NCBI GenBank assembly: GCA_012960305.1
Contig: DUBM01000007.1
Span: 54,998-118,997 of the forward strand
Direction: 5' to 3'
DNA from: Gammaproteobacteria bacterium
Lineage (GTDB): Bacteria > Pseudomonadota > Gammaproteobacteria > Pseudomonadales > Pseudohongiellaceae
Length of the DNA: 64,000 bases
Part shown: one piece after another, positions 8,097 through 16,956 of the stretch
Numbering within the stretch: the first letter of the stretch is position 1
How the letters are laid out: every line of letters starts with the position of its first letter
The notes under the pieces: generated by a model
What the model was told of the DNA's origin: nothing
The model's database searches: none
The model's input: only the letters and a program-made list of their open reading frames with translations
Made by a program: the position numbers and the translations under genes

Positions 8097-9194
8097 ATGC
8101 AATCGATTAATGATTTATTAAGAGTGTTTGTTGCGGGATTATTCAGTCTGCTACTGGTTTTAATGCCAGTTTATGCACAGCAAGGGAGCAATAACATGAG
8201 TGATTCGGAGCCGGTAGACGGAGTGACCTTCAGGTTCATTGAGGCCAATGGCTTAAATATGCGAATTGCCGAAATCGGTGACTCAGGACCTTTGGTCTTG
8301 ATGGCTCATGGTTGGCCTGAGTCTTGGTACTCCTGGCGGCATCAAATGCAGGCTCTTGCGGTGGCGGGGTATCGAGTGGTTGCACCTGATATGCGTGGCT
8401 ACGGCGAAACCGACGCGCCAGCTGATGTGGACGATTATGATATCGTTCATTTGGCAGGCGATATGGTTGGAGTGCTAGACGCCTTAGGCGAGGAAACCGC
8501 GATTATGGTTGGTCACGACTGGGGTTCTATCGTGGCTTGGAATACAGTGTTAATGCACCCGGAAAGATTCACGGCTCTCATCGCCATGAGTGTGCCTTAT
8601 GGCGGCAGAGCTGCTCAGTCACCACTCGAAAGTTGGAAGGCGGCTTTTGGTGATAATTTTTACTACATTCTTTATCACAACGAGCCCGGTGGCGTAGCAG
8701 AAAAAGAATATGACAGTGATCCTCGAGGGTTACTTAGCGGTTTGTATTTGTCTCCTGACTCACCTCGGCAGCCGAGAACAATTACTGATCCTAAAAGGTC
8801 AGCAGGCGGTTGGATTGGTCGATTGGGCGCACCCATTGGCATGCCAGATTGGTTGCTGAAAGAAGATCTAGATTACATCGTTTCTCAATTTGAAAACGCA
8901 GGTTTTAGAGGTGGCGTAAATTACTACCGAAATTTTCATCGTAATTGGGAAATCACTGCGCATTTGGAAGGAGTGAAGGTGCGGGTGCCAACGCTTTTTA
9001 TTGCGGGGGCAAAAGATGTGGTAATCGGTGGTGCAGGGCAGGAACAATTAACCCGCAGTATGTCTAGAGTTGTGGAAGATTTGCACGGAGTTGTTTTAAT
9101 TCCAGAGGTTGGTCATTGGGTGCAACAAGAAGCCCCAGAAGAGGTGAGTCAGGCTATGTTAGATTTTCTCAATGAGGTGCAGCTAACACCTTAA
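8097..9194 (+). CDS. Exported epoxide hydrolase-type alpha/beta hydrolase
   Basis: 365 aa. Sec signal at about 1-28 (ends V-Y-A-Q-Q). Alpha/beta-hydrolase features of soluble epoxide hydrolases: oxyanion motif H-G-W-P-E-S (71-76), nucleophile Asp141 in G-H-D-W-G-S (Asp rather than Ser indicates epoxide or haloalkane chemistry), a tyrosine-rich cap (N-Y-Y-R-N-F), the acid region A-G-A-K-D-V-V and the catalytic His in V-G-H-W. Likely converts an epoxide to a diol in the periplasm. The final codons (A-M-L-D-F-L-N-E-V-Q-L-T-P-stop) are closely matched by an isolated stub at 12300-12338, which suggests a tandem paralogue once lay nearby. An internal ATG at 8196 could give a form without the signal. 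Confidence 0.88.
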   Translation: MQSINDLLRVFVAGLFSLLLVLMPVYAQQGSNNMSDSEPVDGVTFRFIEANGLNMRIAEIGDSGPLVLMAHGWPESWYSWRHQMQALAVAGYRVVAPDMRGYGETDAPADVDDYDIVHLAGDMVGVLDALGEETAIMVGHDWGSIVAWNTVLMHPERFTALIAMSVPYGGRAAQSPLESWKAAFGDNFYYILYHNEPGGVAEKEYDSDPRGLLSGLYLSPDSPRQPRTITDPKRSAGGWIGRLGAPIGMPDWLLKEDLDYIVSQFENAGFRGGVNYYRNFHRNWEITAHLEGVKVRVPTLFIAGAKDVVIGGAGQEQLTRSMSRVVEDLHGVVLIPEVGHWVQQEAPEEVSQAMLDFLNEVQLTP

Positions 9195-9261
9195 GCCCAA
9201 GTAACCACCCGCGAACAGGGTATTTTAAGTAAAATAGAATAGGGATTTTTGATCTGCTTCT

Positions 9262-9480
9262 ATGGATAACTTACTGAATTATAATAGACTAGTAGTAATT
9301 TACTTGGCCTGTTTAGCCTACACGTTGACGCGTTACGCCTATTTTGGGCCGATTGAGCCGCCCAACTGGTCAGCGTATCTGATCAATAAGTCAGTTTCGA
9401 TATTTGCAGTTATAACTTTTTGTTACTCATCCTTTGTTTACTTAAAAGGTGACCATGAATTGAGCAAGCAGCTCGGTATC
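9262..9480 (+). pseudogene. Truncated 5' end of a membrane-protein gene
   Basis: An ATG at 9262 opens about 70 residues of convincing membrane protein (N-Y-N-R-L-V-V-I-Y-L-A-C-L-A-Y-T, then S-V-S-I-F-A-V-I-T-F-C-Y-S-S-F-V-Y-L), with two hydrophobic segments. At about 9465-9480 the reading changes abruptly to GC-rich, low-quality sequence that is an out-of-frame reading of a PQQ-dehydrogenase fragment. I infer that the rest of this gene was replaced. The parental family is not recognised. Confidence 0.6.
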
Positions 9481-10003
9481 CGACCTGCGCTATATCGGCA
9501 GTTTCGGCGGAGGCCCTCGTGGCCCAGAGGGACTACCACTCATCAAGCCACCATGGGGACGAGTCACAGCGATCGATCTCAACGAGGGCGAGCATGTCTG
9601 GATGACACCTAACGGTTACGGTCCAGTTGACCATCCAATCTTCGAAGGGCGTGACGTTGGTTTGCTCGGCGGCGGCAGCGGTGCTCCATTGCTAACAAAA
9701 ACTCTGCTTTTCGTCACCCAGAACGGCCGAGGTGAATTGAACTCCCCGAGGATCAACGTATTCGACAAGGCCAATGGGGAACTGCTGGGCCACATCCCTC
9801 TTCCCAACGGTGCCAACGGCAACCCTGTGACTTACATGCATGAGGGCAGTCAGTACATTATCGTGTCAGTAGGAGGCGGCGGCTTCTTCGGAGGGTATAC
9901 CGAGGACGCCATCGAGATCGACGAGGGTTTCAACGAGCGCCTGAAGATACTGGGCCAGATACCCTCGTCTACACCAGAGCTGCTTGCCTTCCGACTTCCG
10001 TGA
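9464..10003 (+). pseudogene. C-terminal remnant of a PQQ-dependent dehydrogenase
   Basis: In the frame ending at the stop codon at 10001-10003, translation from about 9479 gives S-D-L-R-Y-I-G-S-F-G-G-G-P-R-G-P-E-G-L, then P-P-W-G-R-V-T-A-I-D-L-N, S-G-A-P-L-L-T-K-T-L-L-F-V and P-V-T-Y-M-H-E-G-S-Q-Y-I-I-V-S-V-G-G-G. These are the last propeller blades of a PQQ dehydrogenase of the type at 1-1747. No start codon or N-terminal two thirds remain, and an in-frame TGA (9461-9463) lies just upstream. The sequence is GC-richer than its flanks. An internal ATG at 9602 could make a 133-residue product, but a partial propeller is unlikely to be functional. Confidence 0.85.
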
Positions 10004-10028
10004 TGGCAACGCATTCACCTAAACAAGA

Positions 10029-10052
10029 AGGACGATCCAGAAAGGTCGTCCT
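10029..10052 (+). terminator. Hairpin after the PQQ-dehydrogenase remnant
   Basis: AGGACGA and TCGTCCT pair perfectly around ten bases, 26 bp past the remnant's stop codon. It is probably the original terminator of the decayed gene. The T-tract is weak. Confidence 0.45.
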
Positions 10053-10076
10053 ATCAGCTACAAGTATAATTAATTT

Positions 10077-10214
10077 TTAGAAAACCAGTTCACCAGCTTG
10101 ATCGATCTTCTCGAAGACGGTGTCGTTTTCGAGGAAACCCTTTTCGCAGATCACGAGCATCGAGCTTTCATCGTGATCGACTGGATAAGGCGACCTTGTA
10201 TTCCCTGCTGCATG
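10077..10214 (-). pseudogene. Possible C-terminal gene remnant, unidentified
   Basis: On the minus strand, 45 sense codons end at a TAA (10079-10077). They read like real protein: Y-P-V-D-H-D-E-S-S-M-L-V-I-C-E-K-G-F-L and D-T-V-F-E-K-I-D-Q-A-G-E-L-V-F-stop, with GC-rich codons. A TGA blocks the frame upstream at 10217-10215. I do not recognise the family. It is probably the tail of a gene cut away when the GC-rich block was assembled, but chance coding cannot be excluded. Confidence 0.35.
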
Positions 10215-10263
10215 TCACGATAATCAGCTACTCCTATTCCATCCCTGTTGGCCGAGACTATCT

Positions 10264-12282
10264 ATGAGAATTATCTCGCTAAGTCTGACCTTGCCTATTA
10301 TTTCCAGGCTCACGATCCTACTTATCGCGGCGCTATGCTGTACTGCGTTGCTGGCGCAGGAGCATTTCAACCCACTGGGTGCCCAGCCTAGCCGCTTTAC
10401 TGCGGAGCTGCAGGCCCAGCTGCGGGAATCGCTACCTTTCGACGACCGGCGGGACTTCGAGGAATCGACACGCGGCTTTATCGCCGAGCCAGACTCTCGG
10501 CAGATACTAGCAGCCAGTGGCCGGGTGGTGTGGGACATGACCCGTTACGACTTCCTGTTGAATGGCGAACAATACGACAGCATCCATCCTTCATTACAAC
10601 GCCAAGCTACGCTGAACATGAACTTCGGGCTCTATGAGGTGGTACCGGATTTCATCTATCAGGTTAGAGGCTTCGATCTCGCCAATATGACTCTTGTGAT
10701 GGGCGATACCGGCTGGATCCTATTTGACGTCCTGCTTACCGGCGAGACCGCCAGCGCAGCCCTGGCCTTGGCCAACGAACAGCTAGGGGAACGGCCCGTA
10801 CGGGCAGTGGTGTACTCCCACTCCCATGTGGATCACTTCGGCGGGGTGCGTGGCGTCATTAGTGAGGAGGAGGTGTTAGCGGGAGATGTCCAGGTCATCG
10901 GACCTATAGGATTCATGGAAGAGGCGATCTCGGAGAACGTCTACGCAGGCAATGCTATGTCGCGCCGAGCCAGCCTACAATACGGTCGAGGGGTTCCCTC
11001 CAATCCCTTCGGCCAAGTGGACTCGGCAATAGGCAAGGGCCTCGCCGCAGGCACCACGGGATTGATTGCACCCAGCCTGGTGATCGCAGATGATTTCGAA
11101 GAGCATGTGATCGATGGCGTAACCATGGTTTTTCAGAATACACCTGGCACAGAGGCGCCGGCAGAAATGAACGCCTGGTTTCCCGAGCAGAAGGTGTTCT
11201 GGGCGGCGGAGAACATTACCGCGACTATTCATAACATCTATACGCTGCGCGGCGCGCTGATTCGAGATGCCCTAGCCTGGTCTAAGCAGATTAACGAAGC
11301 GCTCTACCGTTACGGCATGGAGGCCCAGGTCATGGTGTCCTCCCATAACTGGCCCCGTTGGGGCAACGACCGCATTCAACAGGTGATGCGTACCCAGCGC
11401 GACGCCTATGCCAATCTGAACAATCAGGTTCTAAACTTGGCGAATTCCGGAGTTACCATTAACGAGATCCATAATGAGTATAAGGTCCCCCAGAGTCTGC
11501 AACAGCAATGGAGCGTGCGGCAATACCACGGCTCCGAATTTCACAACTCCAGGGCTGTGTTGAATCGCTATCTTGGCTACTGGGATGGTAATCCGGTTAC
11601 CCTGGCGCCGCTCTCACCCAGCGACTCGGCACCTTTGTACGTGGAGATGATGGGTGGCCCGGAGAATATTCTAGAGAGATCGCAGAGCCTTCATGACACG
11701 GGCGAATATCGCCTTGCTATGGAGATACTGAATAAATTGTTATACGCGGAGCCGAGCAATGTAGCGGCGAAGAATCTACTAGCTGCCGTCTTCGAGCAAC
11801 TCGGCTATCAGTACGAATCTGCCAGCATGCGTAATGTGTTTCTCGCCTCAGCACAGGAGCTAAGAAACGGCGCACCGCCGGTGGGCGCCCCTCGTGGCAC
11901 GAGCCCCAGCATGGCCAGGGCGATGACCACGTCACAATGGTGGGATGCGGTCGCGACTCGAGTCGACAGTGCCGCTGCTGATGGCACCAACTACACTATT
12001 AACTTTATCACCCCCGATACAGGGCAGACCTTCGTCGTCGAGATGAGTAGCGGCACCTTGTCCAATATCGAGGGTTATCTAACGGCCGATGCCGACGCAA
12101 CCATTACCATGAATCGTTCCGATCTCGATTTTGTAATAATGGGGCAGGAAACTCTGGCTAGTCAATTGCAAGCTGGCGCGGGCAACGTAACGGGCAATCA
12201 GGCGGTGTTACTACAACTCGCATCGGTTCTGGTTGAGTTCAGCCCCGGCTTCGAGGTGATGCCGGGCACCTTGCAGCCCTAG
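10264..12282 (+). CDS. Alkyl sulfatase (SdsA1-like metallo-beta-lactamase fold), exported
   Basis: 672 aa. A signal peptide of about 31 residues precedes A-Q-E-H-F-N-P. The di-zinc motif H-S-H-V-D-H is at 186-191, followed by further metal-site segments T-P-G-T-E-A-P-A-E-M and W-A-A-E-N and a conserved S-S-H-N-W-P-R-W-G-N. An alpha-helical dimerisation domain and a C-terminal SCP2-like domain (~550-670) complete the class III alkylsulfatase layout, and the length fits SdsA1 (~660). Expected role: hydrolysis of primary alkyl sulfates such as dodecyl sulfate to alcohol plus sulfate. Codon usage is much GC-richer than neighbouring genes, which together with flanking gene stubs indicates horizontal acquisition. 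Confidence 0.93.
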   Translation: MRIISLSLTLPIISRLTILLIAALCCTALLAQEHFNPLGAQPSRFTAELQAQLRESLPFDDRRDFEESTRGFIAEPDSRQILAASGRVVWDMTRYDFLLNGEQYDSIHPSLQRQATLNMNFGLYEVVPDFIYQVRGFDLANMTLVMGDTGWILFDVLLTGETASAALALANEQLGERPVRAVVYSHSHVDHFGGVRGVISEEEVLAGDVQVIGPIGFMEEAISENVYAGNAMSRRASLQYGRGVPSNPFGQVDSAIGKGLAAGTTGLIAPSLVIADDFEEHVIDGVTMVFQNTPGTEAPAEMNAWFPEQKVFWAAENITATIHNIYTLRGALIRDALAWSKQINEALYRYGMEAQVMVSSHNWPRWGNDRIQQVMRTQRDAYANLNNQVLNLANSGVTINEIHNEYKVPQSLQQQWSVRQYHGSEFHNSRAVLNRYLGYWDGNPVTLAPLSPSDSAPLYVEMMGGPENILERSQSLHDTGEYRLAMEILNKLLYAEPSNVAAKNLLAAVFEQLGYQYESASMRNVFLASAQELRNGAPPVGAPRGTSPSMARAMTTSQWWDAVATRVDSAAADGTNYTINFITPDTGQTFVVEMSSGTLSNIEGYLTADADATITMNRSDLDFVIMGQETLASQLQAGAGNVTGNQAVLLQLASVLVEFSPGFEVMPGTLQP

Positions 12283-12299
12283 GGGTATAGCTAGGCAGT

Positions 12300-12338
12300 A
12301 TGCTAGATTTTCTCAATTCGATTCAGCTAGACCGCTAA
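12300..12338 (+). pseudogene. 3' stub of an alpha/beta-hydrolase gene
   Basis: Thirteen codons read M-L-D-F-L-N-S-I-Q-L-D-R-stop, nearly the same as the last residues of the epoxide hydrolase at 8097-9194 (M-L-D-F-L-N-E-V-Q-L-T-P-stop). Base composition returns to the host's AT-leaning type here. It marks the right edge of the GC-rich block and is what remains of a paralogous hydrolase. Confidence 0.6.
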
Positions 12339-12375
12339 GTTTGTGACTACAAGAAGAAATAAAGAAGATACTGTT

Positions 12376-14061
12376 ATGAGAAATTTGAAATTCTCGGGGC
12401 TGCTTGCCATTGTAGCCACTGTGCTTGCAGCTTGCGGTGCAGAACCGCACATGGAGGCTCTTGATAACCCGCAATCGGGACTGAGCACCCTAGATACGAC
12501 AGAAGTAGAGGCTATTTTGCATCAGCATATCGCTGTACTTGCCTCTGACGAATACGAAGGCAGAGCGCCAGCAACGCCCGGCGAAGAAAAAACTATCAGT
12601 TATCTGCAACGGGAGTTTTCGGCCTTGGGCATTCAGCCAGGAAATGGCGACTCCTACTTTCAAAGCGTGTCAGTAACCGAGACCACCACAGCCAGCGATG
12701 CCGTACTCATGCTTGAGGGAAGTGACTACCAAGTTGCACTCAGCTACGGCGATCAGATGATGGTTAGCAGCCAGCAACAGATTCCTGCCATTTCTGTTCT
12801 CGACAGCGAGTTGATCTTCGTAGGTTATGGCGTGGTAGCACCAGAAAGAAGTTGGAACGACTATGCCGGAATCGATGTTACTGATAAGACCGTAGTGATT
12901 CTGGTTAATGACCCCGGTTATGCAACACAGGACCCTAATATATTTAATGGCAATGCCATGACCTATTATGGCCGCTGGACATACAAGTATGAAGAAGCAG
13001 CGAGACAGGGAGCAGCAGCGGCTCTGATCGTGCATGAGACAGGACCGGCTGGCTATGGCTGGGAAGTTGTCAGCAGCAGTTGGTCGGGCCCACAAATTGG
13101 ATTGCAGGCAGCCAATTTGAATTTGGACAAAGTAGATATTGAAGGCTGGCTAACATTGGATAGTGCCCAGGCATTGTTCGCTGGAGCAGGCCTAAGTTAT
13201 CAACAGTTAAAAGCTGCCGCGGCAGATCCTGGGTTTTCCGCTGTAGCGATGAGTGACATTACAGCGTCTGTAAGCATCAGCAATTCTGTGCGCGTATCCC
13301 AGTCACAAAATTTAATCGCTATGATTCCAGGCTCTCAGCGACCGGAAGAAACCATAATCTATACCGGACACTGGGATCATTTGGGTGTGAATTTGGAATT
13401 GCCCGGAGACAATATCTATAATGGCGCCGCCGACAACGCGACCGGCACTGCCGCCTTACTGGCCTTGGCCAAGTTGCATGCGGCTGAGCCAGCCCCAGCA
13501 CGCAGCATCGTATTTCTCGCCGTTACTGCCGAAGAATCTGGCTTATTAGGTTCGCGCTGGTATTCGGAGAATCCCGTTTTCCCATTGGAAAAAACTGTAG
13601 CTAATATCAATATGGACAACCTGAATACCTTTGGTCCGATGCGGGATATTGTAGTGGTAGGAGATGGAAGTAGCGAAATGGAGAATTATCTGAAAGAAGC
13701 CGCTGACAAACAAAATCGATATCTCACTGCGGAACCAAATCCTGAGCGCGGTTATTACTATCGATCAGATCATTTTAATTTTGCTAAAGTAGGCGTGCCG
13801 GCACTTTATGCAGCATCCGGTGAAGACAGCAGAGAACATGGTAGGGAATGGGGAGCAGAACAGGCGCAGGAATATACTGACAATCGCTATCATGCACCAT
13901 CGGATGAATACGATCCTGATTGGGACTTAAGTGGAGCCGCACAGGATATTTTTATCTACTTCGACATTGCCAACAAACTCAGTCAGGAAACTACATTTCC
14001 CAACTGGTTTGAAGGGAACGAATTTAAGGCGATCCGCGATGCCTCCGCCTCGGCTCGTTAA
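12376..14061 (+). CDS. M28-family peptidase lipoprotein with PA domain
   Basis: 561 aa from the ATG at 12376, which begins a lipoprotein signal (M-R-N-L-K-F-S-G-L-L-A) with lipobox L-A-A-C-G; an upstream ATG at 12343 would put an unlikely polar leader in front. After a helical segment and a protease-associated domain (G-Y-G-V-V-A-P-E, A-A-A-L-I-V-H-E), the M28 zinc aminopeptidase core follows: G-H-W-D-H-L-G, N-G-A-A-D-N-A-T-G, E-E-S-G-L-L-G-S, N-I-N-M-D-N and a late Y-H-A-P-S-D-E. All expected metal and catalytic residues appear present. Likely a surface or periplasmic aminopeptidase feeding peptide uptake. Confidence 0.92.
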   Translation: MRNLKFSGLLAIVATVLAACGAEPHMEALDNPQSGLSTLDTTEVEAILHQHIAVLASDEYEGRAPATPGEEKTISYLQREFSALGIQPGNGDSYFQSVSVTETTTASDAVLMLEGSDYQVALSYGDQMMVSSQQQIPAISVLDSELIFVGYGVVAPERSWNDYAGIDVTDKTVVILVNDPGYATQDPNIFNGNAMTYYGRWTYKYEEAARQGAAAALIVHETGPAGYGWEVVSSSWSGPQIGLQAANLNLDKVDIEGWLTLDSAQALFAGAGLSYQQLKAAAADPGFSAVAMSDITASVSISNSVRVSQSQNLIAMIPGSQRPEETIIYTGHWDHLGVNLELPGDNIYNGAADNATGTAALLALAKLHAAEPAPARSIVFLAVTAEESGLLGSRWYSENPVFPLEKTVANINMDNLNTFGPMRDIVVVGDGSSEMENYLKEAADKQNRYLTAEPNPERGYYYRSDHFNFAKVGVPALYAASGEDSREHGREWGAEQAQEYTDNRYHAPSDEYDPDWDLSGAAQDIFIYFDIANKLSQETTFPNWFEGNEFKAIRDASASAR

Positions 14062-14086
14062 GACCAGGATCGACAGCAAGGAACGG

Positions 14087-14509
14087 CTAAGTGATTTTCC
14101 GATTTAGCCACTCGACTTTCACTCGATTTACTTCTTCCGGTTTTTCGTGCTGGGTCCAGTGACCACTGTCCATCACCGTGTATTTTTCCAGGTCCGTAAT
14201 AAAATCTTCCATTCCATCAGCGGAGGATGGAGGAAGAATCACATCATGTTCGGCGCCAATATACAGACTAGGGGCTTCGATTCGTGATGCCGCCCTGGCC
14301 ATAATCGGGCCCATTCTACCCACCGCCCGATACCAGTTCAGCCCGCCGGTAAAACCGGTTGCTTCTTAGGTTTCAGTAAAATACTGCATTACTTCTTCTG
14401 GCAGGAATGGATTCCCTGGCGGATCTTCACGCTGAATCATTGCCAATAGATTCATTTCCCTCTCCGCTGAATCTTCCGGCAGCGCAGTATTTAACAGGGG
14501 GCAGGCCTG
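14087..14509 (-). pseudogene. Alpha/beta-hydrolase (epoxide hydrolase-like) remnant with in-frame stop
   Basis: The minus strand reads N-L-L-A-M-I-Q-R-E-D-P-P-G-N-P-F-L-P, then Q-Y-F-T-E-T, a TAA (14368-14366), then E-A-T-G-F-T-G-G-L-N-W-Y-R-A-V and on through I-G-A-E-H-D-V-I and D-S-G-H-W-T-Q-H-E-K-P-E-E-V. This is the C-terminal third of an epoxide-hydrolase-like protein, with acid and catalytic His regions. The nucleophile region and start are absent and a stop interrupts the cap, so it is a decayed gene. The downstream part alone (14323-14087) could be translated but lacks the catalytic nucleophile. Confidence 0.8.
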
Positions 14510-14621
14510 TTTTATTATTCGACACAATCATGTAAGGTCACGCGCGTGCGTAAAGGCTGTCACGCTAAGATAGCGCCCTGAATTTGAGAGTGCTCCGAAA
14601 AATCAAACCGAGTAATAAAAC

Positions 14622-16817
14622 ATGGAAGTAAAGACTCGCTATACCTATGTAACAGCCGCAGTTTTTTTAGTATTCTCGGGCCTTGCCTTGGCGCAGGAGC
14701 TTCCTGAAGACGATGCTACTGTTACTTACCCAGCTTCTTATTTCGCCGAATACGGTGCCGTATCAGTCAGCGATATGCTGAATCGTATTCCGGGTATCGG
14801 GCTTGCTCTTGAGGGCAATCAGGTTCCCAGCTTTGGGGGTAATGATCGCGGACTTGGCGCCGAGGGTCAGATATTGATTAACGGCAAGCGATTGGCGGGC
14901 AAGGCCAACGAAGCCAGCAGCCAGTTAGATCGAATCTCAGCCGATCAGGTGGAATATATTGAAATCATCCGCGGCACTTCGGGAAATCTCGATCTTCGCA
15001 ACACAGGGCAACTGGTTAATATTGTGTTGAAGGGAGAGCGATCAACGTCGAATATTTCAACAGAACTAGGTTTTACCCGGTTTCATGATGGCGAACTAAA
15101 GCCACTCGGTACCATTTCCTACAGCGGCCAAACAGGCCAGCTCGATTATCTTCTGAGTGCGGATGTACGTTCTGGTTGCAACGGTGGTAATTGGTGGGGC
15201 AATTGCCATCCTTTGCAGGAAAGTTTTGAAACTAGCCTGCTGGCAGATCGCTCTCTGAACGAGACCCGGGCTTTTGATCGGTATACTGAACAGACCAATT
15301 ATCGGTTTAATACAAACTTAGTCTATCAGGCTACACCTGATGATCGAATTGCGTTCAATGCTTTATACAGCGAGAACGATCCGCCTTCCGATTTACTTAG
15401 AACTATAACTGATTATCAAAGCTCGCCAGTATCGGTTTCCATAGAACGCGAAGACACGCCGTCCACGTCAAACAACTGGGAATTTGGTGGCGACTATGAG
15501 CACAGTTTTTCCAATGGCAGTAAATACAAATTGTTGTTCATTGTTAATGAGCGAAACAATGCTAGCACGCGCGAACGGTTTGCCTCACCTGCTCTGGGGC
15601 AGCCCGAGACGAAAAATCTTTTTCTGGATACCCGAAGTCGCTATCGGGAACGTATTGTAAGAACCTCCTACGGCTGGGGTCTGCAAGAAGGTCAAAGTCT
15701 GGAGATTGGTGTTGAAGGCGCACAAACAATTCAAGATTCTTCGTTGCGTCTGGGATTAAATGTGCCGGGCATTACCTCTCCGAATTTCGGTGGCCTGCGT
15801 CCAATTTCTGTGCCCAATGCAATTTCTGAGGTGGAAGAAGTTCGGGCAGAAGGCTTCGCCACTCACAATTGGCAGATCAATCAGCGTATGTCATTGGAAA
15901 GCAGTTTATTGTACGAAGTGTCAGAAATTGAACAATCGGGTGATGTGAATAAAAAACGAGATTTTGATTTTGTTAAGCCAAAGTTAGATTTTCGTTTCGA
16001 TATAAGCCGAAGTCTGCAATTGCGTGTGTCGGCAGAGAAAGATGTTTCTCAGCTTAGTTTTAGAGACTTCTCGGCTGGCGTTAATTCACAGGATGATGAT
16101 CAGAACACTGTTGCCGGAAACCCTGAGTTGGAACAGGAACAAACCTGGCGTTACAACGTTAATCTCGATTACCGGCTGCCGAACGATGGTGGCGTACTGA
16201 ATTCCAGATTTTTCTATTACGATGTGCGCGATTCCATAGGGAAAGTCGATATCTCGCCAGACCCCCAAAACCTGCTTAGTGCCAATGGGAATGTGGGCGA
16301 CGGAAAGGTTTTCGGGCTGTATCTTAATGCCAGTATTCGATTAGGTTTCCTCAATCTTCCGCAGGCAGTCATTACTGCCAGACTCAATCTGGAAGACGCA
16401 TATATCTATGATCCGCTAATCGCAAAAAAGCGCACAATAATTCCTTTTGATCGCGGTGGGTTCCGCTTAGGTTACCGTCAGGATATTCCTGAAAGAAATC
16501 TCAGTTTTGGCCTGAACTATCAGGAAGGATTTGGAGAGATGGGTGGCACCGGTGGAAATAGAGTCCAGTATGATATCGACAATGTGGTGTTCTATAATGG
16601 CGGAAAAATGCAACCAAATTTGACTTTCTTTGCCGAGAAAGTAGGTTTTGCAAATTTGACCTATCGATTTGAAATCAACAATGCTCTGGATAGCGAAAAT
16701 TGTATGCTACGTAAGCGCTACAACGGTTATCTGCGCGACCGAGATCTGGTTGAAATTGAGAATCCCTGCTACACCACCGGAGCGGAATTTGTGCTCAAGG
16801 TTAGATCAACCTTCTAG
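14622..16817 (+). CDS. TonB-dependent outer-membrane receptor
   Basis: 731 aa. Signal peptide about 1-24 (ends A-L-A-Q-E). A plug domain follows: S-V-S-D-M-L-N-R-I-P-G-I, then I-L-I-N-G-K-R-L and I-E-I-I-R-G-T-S-G. A long alternating hydrophobic/aromatic region is typical of the 22-strand barrel, and the last residues K-V-R-S-T-F end in Phe as expected for BAM recognition. Two Cys pairs, near residues 186-195 (in the N-terminal barrel region) and 694-712, are possible loop disulfides. Ligand unknown; no carbohydrate-specific partner is adjacent. Its place among exported hydrolases suggests uptake of their products or of a metal chelate. Confidence 0.92.
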   Translation: MEVKTRYTYVTAAVFLVFSGLALAQELPEDDATVTYPASYFAEYGAVSVSDMLNRIPGIGLALEGNQVPSFGGNDRGLGAEGQILINGKRLAGKANEASSQLDRISADQVEYIEIIRGTSGNLDLRNTGQLVNIVLKGERSTSNISTELGFTRFHDGELKPLGTISYSGQTGQLDYLLSADVRSGCNGGNWWGNCHPLQESFETSLLADRSLNETRAFDRYTEQTNYRFNTNLVYQATPDDRIAFNALYSENDPPSDLLRTITDYQSSPVSVSIEREDTPSTSNNWEFGGDYEHSFSNGSKYKLLFIVNERNNASTRERFASPALGQPETKNLFLDTRSRYRERIVRTSYGWGLQEGQSLEIGVEGAQTIQDSSLRLGLNVPGITSPNFGGLRPISVPNAISEVEEVRAEGFATHNWQINQRMSLESSLLYEVSEIEQSGDVNKKRDFDFVKPKLDFRFDISRSLQLRVSAEKDVSQLSFRDFSAGVNSQDDDQNTVAGNPELEQEQTWRYNVNLDYRLPNDGGVLNSRFFYYDVRDSIGKVDISPDPQNLLSANGNVGDGKVFGLYLNASIRLGFLNLPQAVITARLNLEDAYIYDPLIAKKRTIIPFDRGGFRLGYRQDIPERNLSFGLNYQEGFGEMGGTGGNRVQYDIDNVVFYNGGKMQPNLTFFAEKVGFANLTYRFEINNALDSENCMLRKRYNGYLRDRDLVEIENPCYTTGAEFVLKVRSTF

Positions 16818-16956
16818 AGCAGGAAATCCTAAAGAAGTTCTTCTGCTTAGTCTGCAACGCAAACACCGCAATCAGTAACATCCCTGCAATCTTATCCATG
16901 ACTAATCCCCTCCAATTAGATACCTAAGCAATCGGAAATTCCTCCTCTGCGTATAA

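Noticed and set aside
9262..9612. A 116-aa fusion protein across the 9.47 kb junction
   Set aside because: The second half is an out-of-frame reading of PQQ-dehydrogenase sequence.
12670..13095. 141-aa minus-strand ORF
   Set aside because: Entirely antisense to the M28 peptidase, Cys/His/Arg-rich shadow composition.
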